Origin: Caulobacter sp. SLTY
GTDB lineage: Bacteria; Pseudomonadota; Alphaproteobacteria; Caulobacterales; Caulobacteraceae
Length of the DNA: 64,000 nt
Assembly: GCF_009905535.1 (NCBI RefSeq)
Contig: NZ_JAAALA010000013.1
Location: 1-64,000, forward strand
Direction of reading: 5' to 3'
In this document: positions 1-6,535 of the stretch, in pieces
Numbering within the stretch: the stretch's first letter is position 1
Layout of the letters: each line of letters begins with the position of its first letter
Notes under the pieces: model-generated
The model's database searches: none
What the model saw: the letters and a program-made list of their open reading frames with translations, nothing else
Told to the model about the DNA's origin: nothing
Made by a program: the position numbers and the translations under genes

Positions 1-94
1 GCTGGGTGCGGGCGGGGTCGAACGACACCACGGCGCCGGCGGCCCCGACGGCCGACAACGCTCCCACCAGCACCACGGCTGCGAACCTCAACAT
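1..94 (-). CDS. Partial secreted protein, N-terminus only
   Basis: The gene starts at 94 on the minus strand and leaves the window at position 1, so only about 31 residues are visible. They begin MLRFAAVVLVGALSAVGA and look like a Sec signal peptide with a short positive N-region and an Ala/Val/Leu core, followed by FDPARTQ. A GTG at 103 is an alternative start in frame. The function cannot be judged. The antisense reading frame here is low-complexity and was not accepted. Confidence 0.5.
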   Translation of the reverse strand, partial: MLRFAAVVLVGALSAVGAAGAVVSFDPARTQ

Positions 95-195
95 CGACGA
101 CACCCCGCCATTTTGGCTTCGTTGGGCCACGCCGAGGCGGGCCGGAGCGTCGAAGTTATCCGGGTTGGGTTTGCATACCGTGAATCACAGGCCAA

Positions 196-414
196 TCAGC
201 CCGCCGGATAGAAGATCGCCAGCTTCTCCGGGCGGATGCGGCCCTTGCGGCCGGGCAGTTCGGCCATCAACCGCTCGCGCTCGTCCTCGCTGAACCGGGA
301 CCAACCGCCGATTTCCGGCAGGGTGCGGAGGCAGCCCATGCACAGGCTGGTCTCCGGATCGACGATGCAGATCTTGCGGCAGGGACTGGCAATGGCCTTG
401 GGCGTCTCGGTCAC
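196..414 (-). CDS. DUF1289 family small cysteine protein
   Basis: This 72-residue protein has the DUF1289 signature: SPCRKICIVDP, then CMGCLRTLPEIGGW, giving four closely spaced cysteines that could bind a metal or an iron-sulfur cluster. The family is widespread in proteobacteria and its biochemical role is not settled. It is full length for the family. Its start overlaps the stop of the upstream thioesterase gene by four bases (ATGA), so the two are probably cotranscribed and translationally coupled. Function beyond the family name is unknown. Confidence 0.85.
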   Translation of the reverse strand: MTETPKAIASPCRKICIVDPETSLCMGCLRTLPEIGGWSRFSEDERERLMAELPGRKGRIRPEKLAIFYPAG

Positions 415-869
415 CCGTTTGCTCCGTCCGGGATGGCGTAGGCGACCGTGGCCTTTGCGGCCGGCCGGTCGGGGCCTTCCGTATAGAGGAGGACGTCCAC
501 CGTGGCGATGCGTCGGCCCAGCTTCAGCAGCCGGGCCTCGGCGATCAGGGTTCCGGGCTTGCAGGGGCGCAGGAAGTGGATGGTCAGGGAGGTGGTGACC
601 GCCATGGCCACCTCGCCGATGTGGGCTAGGATGACCATGTAGGCGGCGGAGTCGGCCAGGCTCATCTGGGTCGGGCCGGAGATCACCCCGCCCGGTCGCA
701 GGTGGCCGGCGTCGGTCGGCATGGCCATCACCGCCACCCCGGCGCCAACGCTGGTCACCTTCGGCATGCGCTCCGGATCGCCCTCCGGGAAGGCGCGGGC
801 CAGGAATGCGTTGAGCGCGGGCGCATCGAGGCGCAGGCCAGCCTTGCCGGTGACGTCTTCACGGATCAT
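411..869 (-). CDS. PaaI-family hotdog thioesterase
   Basis: This protein of about 152 residues has the hotdog-fold pattern of the PaaI/acyl-CoA thioesterase family: GGVISGPTQMSLADSAAYMVIL in the central helix, then TTSLTIHFLRPCKPGT and a late VAYAIPDG strand. Such enzymes hydrolyse acyl-CoA thioesters in the cytoplasm; the substrate cannot be read from sequence. I chose the ATG at 869 because the only longer start is a TTG at 923 lying inside a repeated TCGAACA motif. It overlaps the downstream DUF1289 gene by four bases. Neither start has a good Shine-Dalgarno sequence. Confidence 0.82.
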   Translation of the reverse strand: MIREDVTGKAGLRLDAPALNAFLARAFPEGDPERMPKVTSVGAGVAVMAMPTDAGHLRPGGVISGPTQMSLADSAAYMVILAHIGEVAMAVTTSLTIHFLRPCKPGTLIAEARLLKLGRRIATVDVLLYTEGPDRPAAKATVAYAIPDGANG

Positions 870-914
870 GCAGCCAAGGATCGCGTCGTGACGGGCTGGT
901 GACAAGTGTGACGG

Positions 915-990
915 TTCGAACAAGGTTATGTCATGTTTTCGCCTCGAACATTACACGAAAGTTAGAAATGAAATCTCTGTAATTGTTCGA
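915..990. promoter_or_regulatory. Cluster of three TCGAACA motifs in a divergent intergenic region
   Basis: TCGAACA occurs at 916-922 and 944-950, and inverted (TGTTCGA) at 984-990. The last two form an imperfect inverted repeat, TCGAACATTAC against GTAATTGTTCGA. The stretch is AT-rich compared with its surroundings and lies between divergent genes (thioesterase on the minus strand, secreted protein on the plus strand). This is what a shared repressor or activator site would look like, but the regulator is unknown and the motif is short. Confidence 0.35.
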
Positions 991-1073
991 GTCTTTCAGG
1001 AGTTTAATTTGTGAATACGGTGTTCGTGCCGCACCCTGCAGTCGTCGAGTTTGAACACACGGGAGCACACACT

Positions 1074-1403
1074 ATGAAGAAGACGCTGATCGCCGCCGCC
1101 CTGATCGTCGCCGCCTCTGCGACCGCCGCCGCGGCCCAACCCGCCGCCCGCCTGACGGACGCGCAATTCGTCAAGGCCGCCCGCTGCAAGGGCCTCGCCA
1201 AGTCCGAAGCGCTCGGCGCCATCGACACCGCCGCGCTCGACGCGGTGATCAAGTCCAACAAGCGGGCTCGCGCCGACTTCGTGGTCGATCGCGCCATGAA
1301 CGCCCAGGACGACGCCCAATCCGAAGCCGCCCGCGCCGACGACGCGCGCAAGGCCGAACTGATCGCCGAGCGGAACGGCGCCTGCGCGGCCATCGCCGGG
1401 TAG
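1074..1403 (+). CDS. Small secreted helical protein of unknown function
   Basis: This 109-residue product starts MKKTLIAAALIVAASATAAAAQ, a textbook Sec signal peptide with likely cleavage after the Ala run near residue 21. The mature part is Ala- and charge-rich and probably alpha-helical, with two cysteines (RCKG and NGACAAI) that could form a disulfide. The ATG at 1074 is preferred over an in-frame GTG at 1011 because the signal peptide begins there. A strong intrinsic terminator follows 40 bases after the stop, so the gene is probably monocistronic. I do not recognise the family. Confidence 0.75.
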   Translation: MKKTLIAAALIVAASATAAAAQPAARLTDAQFVKAARCKGLAKSEALGAIDTAALDAVIKSNKRARADFVVDRAMNAQDDAQSEAARADDARKAELIAERNGACAAIAG

Positions 1404-1442
1404 GACTTACTCCGCACTCTATCGAGCACCCAGAGCCCCTTG

Positions 1443-1477
1443 GCGCCCCGTCTCCCCCGGCGGGGCGCTCTTTTTTT
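1443..1477 (+). terminator. Rho-independent terminator
   Basis: A perfect 8-bp GC stem (GCGCCCCG at 1443-1450 with CGGGGCGC at 1461-1468) and a 10-base loop is followed by seven or eight T residues (1470-1477). It closes the transcript of the secreted protein ending at 1403. Confidence 0.9.
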
Positions 1478-1536
1478 GTTGGCCACGCGCCGCAACCCCC
1501 TATCAATCGACGCCACGTTGGCGTCGGGGGGTAAGG

Positions 1537-2232
1537 ATGCTGGTCACAGTCCTTCTGGTTTCACTGCTGGGCGGCCAGGATCCGCCGGTCCCAATTTCGC
1601 CGTTGACGGCGGACCAGGTCCCGAAGACCCTGGCGCCTGCGCCTCCGGTCGTCGATCCAGCCGTTCCGCCCAAGGTCGTCCAGCGTCCGGCGTGGGCGCG
1701 TCGTCCGACCGGAGAGCAGGTCAATCGAGTCTACCCGGACCTCGCTTTTCGCCTGGCCATTCCCGGCCGCACCGTCTTGACCTGCAAGGTTCGCGACACC
1801 GGCCTCGTCGACGGCTGTGAAGTTGTCGAGGAAACCCCGGCCGACATGGGCTTCGGCGAAGCCGGTCTGCGGCTGTCCAGCGGGTTCCGCATGACGCCGC
1901 AGCTTCAGGACGGTGTCCCGGTCGATGGCGCGACGGTACGGATCCCGCTGAGCTTCTCCGCTCCGCCGGGCGACAGCCTCCAAGCCGAGGTGACCTACGA
2001 ACAAGCCCTGACCTGCGTCAGTTGGCATAGCGCCCGGCTGTTGTTCTTGCCCAAGGACCCAGAATCGACCCGCGCTCTCCCCGAGGCGGAGGCCCTGGCC
2101 CGCCAGACCGGCGTCGGGCTCGACCAGGCCGCCGTTCGGGCCGCGATCGCCGGCGCAAGGATCACCCGCCGGGATGACGAGCGCCTCGCGACCCTTCCGC
2201 CCGCACCGGACGTCTGTCGGACTGCGGCCTGA
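1537..2232 (+). CDS. TonB C-terminal domain protein with helical C-terminal extension (paralogue 1)
   Basis: This 231-residue protein begins with a short hydrophobic stretch (MLVTVLLVSLLGG), a proline-rich linker, then a TonB C-terminal-like domain at about residues 60-150: YPDLAFRLAIPGRTVLTCKV, VDGCEVVEETP, GFGEAGLRLSSGFRMTP and VRIPLSF. This domain normally contacts TonB-dependent receptors in the periplasm. It continues in an extension of about 80 residues (LTCVSWHSARLL to PDVCRTAA) with two cysteines. A run of G plus AAGG before the ATG gives a good ribosome site. The next gene is a paralogue with the same layout. It lacks the long TonB transmembrane and proline spacer region, so it may be a periplasmic protein rather than a working energy transducer. 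Confidence 0.8.
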   Translation: MLVTVLLVSLLGGQDPPVPISPLTADQVPKTLAPAPPVVDPAVPPKVVQRPAWARRPTGEQVNRVYPDLAFRLAIPGRTVLTCKVRDTGLVDGCEVVEETPADMGFGEAGLRLSSGFRMTPQLQDGVPVDGATVRIPLSFSAPPGDSLQAEVTYEQALTCVSWHSARLLFLPKDPESTRALPEAEALARQTGVGLDQAAVRAAIAGARITRRDDERLATLPPAPDVCRTAA

Positions 2233-2325
2233 CCGCCCTGAGCCGCGGCGACGCCGTTTTCTCTGGATGTCCCAACCGGTAAAGCTAAGGTTGTGGCCTC
2301 GATGTCGGGCGTGTTGGGGGTGTCG

Positions 2326-2985
2326 ATGTTTTCGGAACTGATCTTGCTGCTGGCCTTGTCGGCCGCGCCGCCGCCGCCTGCCGCTCCGCCCCGACCGGTC
2401 ATCGAGCGGCCCGATTGGATCCAGAAACCCGACGGGGACGACGTCAACTATCACTACCCGGCCCGCGCCTCGCGAGAGAATGTGGGTGGCCGGGTGGTGC
2501 TTCGCTGCCTGGTGCAGGAGACCGGCTACGTCACCGACTGCAAGGTCGTGGAGGAGACGCCTGTCGGTTATGAATTCGGGGCGGCGGGCCTGGGCCTCTC
2601 CACCAAGTTCCGCATGAGGCCGATGAGCGCCGACGGCATGCCGGTCCGCGGCGCCACCGTGATGATACCCCTGAGATTCCAACCGGCGGAGGAGGATGCA
2701 GGGGAACCCTCGATGCTTGGTTCGGAACTTCCTGATCTGGAGACCGGGCTCAAATGCTACGGCCATTTCGCCGCGTTGGGAGAGAAAGAGCCTGCAAACG
2801 CAGAGGCGAGAGCCAATGCCGCCATCTATCTGTTGCCTGTAGCGATCGGCGGGTTCCAGGCGGGATGGAGCCCGTCAAAGACGGAGGCGGCTCTCATCGA
2901 GGCCCGGAAAGCTGGAGATCCGGCAAAGCGCCCGGATGACTGCGAGGCCTTTCTCGGCGCCGGCGAGCGCCTTGGGGACCTCTAG
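2326..2985 (+). CDS. TonB C-terminal domain protein with helical C-terminal extension (paralogue 2)
   Basis: About 219 residues from the ATG at 2326, preceded by GGGGG six bases upstream; longer GTG/ATG starts exist at 2293 and 2302. The order matches the gene before it: a hydrophobic start (MFSELILLLALSAAPPPP), proline-rich linker, TonB-like domain (NYHYPARASRENVGGRVVLRC, VTDCKVVEETP, GAAGLGLSTKFRMRP, VMIPLRF), then an extension with paired cysteines (LKCYGHFAAL, DDCEAFLG). The VxDCKVVEETP and FGxAGLxLSxxFRM stretches are nearly shared with paralogue 1, so this is a tandem duplication. The role is unknown; it may interact with receptors or the envelope. Confidence 0.8.
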   Translation: MFSELILLLALSAAPPPPAAPPRPVIERPDWIQKPDGDDVNYHYPARASRENVGGRVVLRCLVQETGYVTDCKVVEETPVGYEFGAAGLGLSTKFRMRPMSADGMPVRGATVMIPLRFQPAEEDAGEPSMLGSELPDLETGLKCYGHFAALGEKEPANAEARANAAIYLLPVAIGGFQAGWSPSKTEAALIEARKAGDPAKRPDDCEAFLGAGERLGDL

Positions 2986-3088
2986 GCGCTTACGTTGACG
3001 CGAGCGTCATCTTTCCAAACAACTGTTCGGCCCCTATGATCCCGGCCAACGACAAACGGTCCGTAAGCGACCGCGCCGGGAGCCCCTG

Positions 3089-4303
3089 ATGAATCTCGAT
3101 TTCTCGCCTGAAGATCTCGCCTTCCGCGACGAGGTCCGCGCCTTTGTGGCCGAAAACTATCCTGAGCACCTGCGGGCCAAGTCCGACGAGGGCGAAGAGC
3201 TTTCCAAGGAAGACTTCCTGTCCTGGCACAAGGTGTTGGCCAAGAAGGGCTGGGTGGCGCCGTCCTGGCCGAAGGAGTGGGGCGGCTGCGGCTGGACCTC
3301 GACCCAGAAGTACCTGTTCGGCGAGGAAATGGCGCGGGCGGACGCGATTCCGATCCTGCCCTTCGGCGTCGCGATGGTCGCCCCCGTGATCTACACCTTC
3401 GGCACCCAGGCGCAGAAGGAACGCTACCTGCCGAAGATCTACAATGGCGAGGAATGGTGGTGCCAGGGGTACAGCGAGCCGGGCGCCGGGTCCGACCTGG
3501 CTTCGCTGAAGACCAAGGCTGAGCGCATCACCGGGGACGACGGCAAGGAATACTACATCGTCAACGGCCAGAAGACCTGGACCACCCTGGCGCAGCACGC
3601 CGACTGGGGCTTCTTCCTGGTCCGCACCGACATGAACGCCAAGATCCAGGAAGGCATCTCCTTCCTGCTGATCGATATGAAGACGCCGGGCATCACCGTG
3701 CGCCCGATCATCACGATCGATGGCGGCCACGAGGTCAACGAAGTCTGGCTCGAGAACGTCAAGGTGCCGGTCGAGAACCGGGTGTTCGAAGAGAACAAGG
3801 GCTGGACCTGCGCCAAGTTCCTGCTGGCCCATGAGCGGTCGGGCATCGCCGGCGTGGCGCGTTCGAAGCGCGGCGTCGAGCGGATCCGCCAGATGGCCGG
3901 GACCGAGCTGGGCGACGATGGGGACAGCCTGATCAAGGACAGCGATTTCAAGCGCAAGGTCGCCGAGCTGGAGATCGACCTGACGGCGCTGGAGTTCACT
4001 GAACTTCGCGTGCTTGCCAGCGAGAGCGCCGGCAAGGGCCCGGGTCCGGAATCCTCGCTGCTGAAGATCAAGGGTACCGAGATCCAGCAGCGGCTGACCG
4101 AGCTCGCCCTGGAGGCCGCCGGTCACTATGGCGCGCCCTACTTCCGCGGCTTCCCGACCGACGGGGACAACATGCACCCGATCGGCCCGGACAGCGCCCA
4201 TCGCACCGCGCCCAACTACTTCAACACCCGCAAGACCTCGATCTACGGCGGGTCGAACGAGATCCAGCGCAACATCATCGCCAAGATGGTTCTGGGCCTC
4301 TAG
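3089..4303 (+). CDS. Acyl-CoA dehydrogenase, large (PimC-like) subunit
   Basis: This 404-residue protein has the full acyl-CoA dehydrogenase fold: N-terminal helical domain from residue 3, the flavin/substrate middle domain with CQGYSEPGAGSDLASLKT, and a C-terminal four-helix domain ending YGGSNEIQRNIIAKMVLGL. The enzyme would oxidise an acyl-CoA to enoyl-CoA with FAD. The sequence resembles the large subunit of pimeloyl-CoA dehydrogenase. Where MCAD-type enzymes carry the catalytic Glu (YEGT) this protein has Gly (YGGS), so the base may lie elsewhere or the protein may depend on its partner. The gene is 43 bp upstream of a second, smaller acyl-CoA dehydrogenase, probably in one operon. Confidence 0.9.
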   Translation: MNLDFSPEDLAFRDEVRAFVAENYPEHLRAKSDEGEELSKEDFLSWHKVLAKKGWVAPSWPKEWGGCGWTSTQKYLFGEEMARADAIPILPFGVAMVAPVIYTFGTQAQKERYLPKIYNGEEWWCQGYSEPGAGSDLASLKTKAERITGDDGKEYYIVNGQKTWTTLAQHADWGFFLVRTDMNAKIQEGISFLLIDMKTPGITVRPIITIDGGHEVNEVWLENVKVPVENRVFEENKGWTCAKFLLAHERSGIAGVARSKRGVERIRQMAGTELGDDGDSLIKDSDFKRKVAELEIDLTALEFTELRVLASESAGKGPGPESSLLKIKGTEIQQRLTELALEAAGHYGAPYFRGFPTDGDNMHPIGPDSAHRTAPNYFNTRKTSIYGGSNEIQRNIIAKMVLGL

Positions 4304-4346
4304 GCTCGGTTCCAACCACAAGAAACGCATCAGTCAGGGACGCCCG

Positions 4347-5492
4347 ATGGACTTCAATTTCTCCGAAGAGCAGTCGATGCTGCGCGACACCGTCGCCAGC
4401 TTCCTGCAGGACCGCTACGACTTCGATTCTCGCCAGAAGCTCATCAAGACCGAGAGCGGCTGGAGCCAGGCCAACTGGGACGCCTTCGCCAATGAGCTGG
4501 GTATCCTCGGCGCGCCCTTCTCCGAAGAGCTGGGCGGCCTCGGCGGCGGCGCCATCGAAAACATGATCGTCATGGAAGAGTTCGGTAAGGCTCTGGTCAT
4601 CGAGCCCTACCTCTCGACCGTGGTCATCGGCGGCGGCTTCCTGAAGCATTCGGGCCATGCCGGCGCGGCCGAGCACATCGGCGGCATCATCGAAGGCAAG
4701 ACCATCATCGCCTTCGCCTACGCCGAGCCGCAGGCCCGCTATACCTGGCAGGACCTGAAGACGACGGCCAAGAAGGACGGCGCCGGCTACGTCATCAACG
4801 GCCACAAGGCCGTGGTAATCGGCGCCCCCTGGGCCACCCACCTGATTGTCACCGCCCGCACCGGCGGCGGTCAGCGCGACGAGCAGGGCGTGTCGGTGTT
4901 CCTGGTCGACAAGAACGCCAAGGGCGTCACCACCCGCGACTACCCCACGGTCGACGGCCAGCGCGCCTCGGAAGTCTATTTCGAGAACGTCTCGGTCGGC
5001 GCGGACGCCTTGATCGGCGAAGAGGGCAATGGCCTGGGCCTGGTCAACAAGGTGATCGACGAAGCCACCGCCGCCTCCTGCGCCGAGGCCGTGGGCGCCA
5101 TGCGCAAGATGCATGAGCAGACCCTCGACTACGCCCGCCAGCGCAAGCAGTTCGGCACCGCCATCGCCAACTTCCAGGTGCTGCAGCACCGGATGGTCGA
5201 CATGTTCATGAACGTCGAGCAGTCGGTGTCGATGACCTACATGGCCACCCTGAAGCTGGACGAGAGCGACGCCGAGCGGGCCAAGGCCGTCTCGGCGGCC
5301 AAGGTGCAGATCGGCAAGGCCTGCAAGTTCGTCGGCCAGAACGCCATCCAGATCCACGGCGGCATGGGCATGACCGACGAACTGGCGGTCGGCCACTACT
5401 TCAAGCGCGCCACCATGATCGAAGGCCTGTTCGGCTCGGTGGACCACCACCTGCGCCGCTACGAGACGCTGAGCTTCGGCAAGGCGGCCTAG
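4347..5492 (+). CDS. Acyl-CoA dehydrogenase, small (PimD-like) subunit
   Basis: This 381-residue acyl-CoA dehydrogenase starts MDFNFSEEQSMLRDTVASF, with AGGGA six bases upstream of the ATG at 4347. It has the usual N-terminal helical domain, a middle domain (AFAYAEPQARYTW in the flavin-contact region), and a C-terminal domain with ARQRKQFGTAIANFQVLQHR and QIHGGMGMTDELAVGHYFKR. The start closely resembles the small subunit of pimeloyl-CoA dehydrogenase. With the upstream gene it probably forms a heteromeric enzyme for medium-chain, dicarboxyl or cyclic acyl-CoAs; the substrate is inference. A terminator follows 26 bases after the stop. Confidence 0.9.
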   Translation: MDFNFSEEQSMLRDTVASFLQDRYDFDSRQKLIKTESGWSQANWDAFANELGILGAPFSEELGGLGGGAIENMIVMEEFGKALVIEPYLSTVVIGGGFLKHSGHAGAAEHIGGIIEGKTIIAFAYAEPQARYTWQDLKTTAKKDGAGYVINGHKAVVIGAPWATHLIVTARTGGGQRDEQGVSVFLVDKNAKGVTTRDYPTVDGQRASEVYFENVSVGADALIGEEGNGLGLVNKVIDEATAASCAEAVGAMRKMHEQTLDYARQRKQFGTAIANFQVLQHRMVDMFMNVEQSVSMTYMATLKLDESDAERAKAVSAAKVQIGKACKFVGQNAIQIHGGMGMTDELAVGHYFKRATMIEGLFGSVDHHLRRYETLSFGKAA

Positions 5493-5518
5493 GGTTTTAC
5501 CCGGGCGAAATTATTGAG

Positions 5519-5549
5519 GGCCCGGTCGCTCAGGCGGCCGGGCCTTTTT
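5519..5549. terminator. Rho-independent terminator after the acyl-CoA dehydrogenase pair
   Basis: GGCCCGG (5519-5525) pairs with CCGGGCC (5538-5544) and is followed by TTTTTC. It serves the plus-strand acyl-CoA dehydrogenase operon. Its second half also encodes the last residues (KEKGPAA) of the convergent minus-strand gene, so the two functions share sequence. Confidence 0.75.
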
Positions 5550-6447
5550 CTTTGCGGCGTCGGGCGACAGTCTTGAACGGCTTGGGTTCGGGCGCCGGGC
5601 TGTCGATCAGCCCGGCCAGCAGACCGATCCCGAGCCACGCGCCCAGGATCGGGCTGGGCCCGACGCCGGCGAAGGGCACGGGGAAGGCGCCGAAGAAGGG
5701 TGTGGCGATCCAGGCCAGCAGCAGCAGGCTGAGAAACAGGCCGGCCAGGCGCGCGCCTGGGCTGCGAACCGTCAGGATGGTGGGCAGGGCCGCCGTGGCG
5801 ATCAGCAGGGCCGTCAAGGCCAGGCCGGTCCAGGGCGACAGGGCCTGGGCCAGGCCGATGATCCCTTCGACCTCCGGCACGGGGGCCAGGGGGTCCGGTT
5901 GCAGCCAGGCGTCGGCCGCCGCGACGATAGCCGCGGCGACAACCGCCAGGGCAATGAACCAGCGGTCTCGCAGCCGCACGGCAGCGATGACCACCACGAC
6001 TGCCAGGGCCGTGGCCTGCGAGGCGTCGGGTTGCCAGACCAGCAGGGGCAGGGCGGCCACGATCGGAATCCAGCTCAGCCAGCCGGTCCGACTGGCCGCC
6101 GCGAAGGCGACGACCGCGGCGGGCAGCACCAGCATGGCGGCGTTCAGACGAATGGGCCCAAGGCCGATCCAGCGATGGACACCCTGCAGGTCCGGCATCA
6201 GGAAACAGGCGCCCAGGAGCAGCGGGGCGAGCCAGGCGATCCAGCCGGGGACGCCTCGGCGAGTGGCGGTGGCGAGGCCTATGGCGCAAAGCCCGCCGAT
6301 CAGCCAGGCGGCGAGATTGCGCGCGACCAGTCCGGCCGGGACCTGACTGGCCAAGGCCACCCATCCGCCGACGAGAACCGTGGCGAGCATCAGGCCGCCG
6401 AACAGCAACAGCAGTCGGGTGGAGGGGCGCGAAAGCCAGGTGGTCAT
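5530..6447 (-). CDS. SEDS-like (FtsW/RodA-related) polytopic membrane protein, short form
   Basis: This 305-residue integral membrane protein has roughly nine hydrophobic segments. Three stretches echo the SEDS glycosyltransferases FtsW/RodA: GVHRWIGLGPIRLNAAML (compare GAxRWIxLGxxxxQPSE), LLVWQPDASQATAL (compare QPDxGTAL), and FGAFPVPFAGVGPSPIL (compare LPLPFxSYGGSSLL). It is shorter than typical SEDS proteins (about 370-400 residues), the motifs are degenerate, and no class B PBP gene is adjacent. It may be a diverged SEDS paralogue that has lost or changed polymerase activity. The Lys/Arg-rich tail should be cytoplasmic. The gene is convergent with the acyl-CoA dehydrogenase operon. Confidence 0.75.
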   Translation of the reverse strand: MTTWLSRPSTRLLLLFGGLMLATVLVGGWVALASQVPAGLVARNLAAWLIGGLCAIGLATATRRGVPGWIAWLAPLLLGACFLMPDLQGVHRWIGLGPIRLNAAMLVLPAAVVAFAAASRTGWLSWIPIVAALPLLVWQPDASQATALAVVVVIAAVRLRDRWFIALAVVAAAIVAAADAWLQPDPLAPVPEVEGIIGLAQALSPWTGLALTALLIATAALPTILTVRSPGARLAGLFLSLLLLAWIATPFFGAFPVPFAGVGPSPILGAWLGIGLLAGLIDSPAPEPKPFKTVARRRKEKGPAA

Positions 6448-6535
6448 CCCGCGCGGTTAGCAGATGGCCGTCTGGGCGTCTTCGGCTTTCCCGGTGCGGA
6501 CTGCTATGTTTCCGCGAACCTTTGGGAATCTCCGC

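Noticed and set aside
2990..5450. Long minus-strand frames opposite the acyl-CoA dehydrogenases
   Set aside because: They are compositional shadows of well-conserved enzymes, with no start context or family signature.
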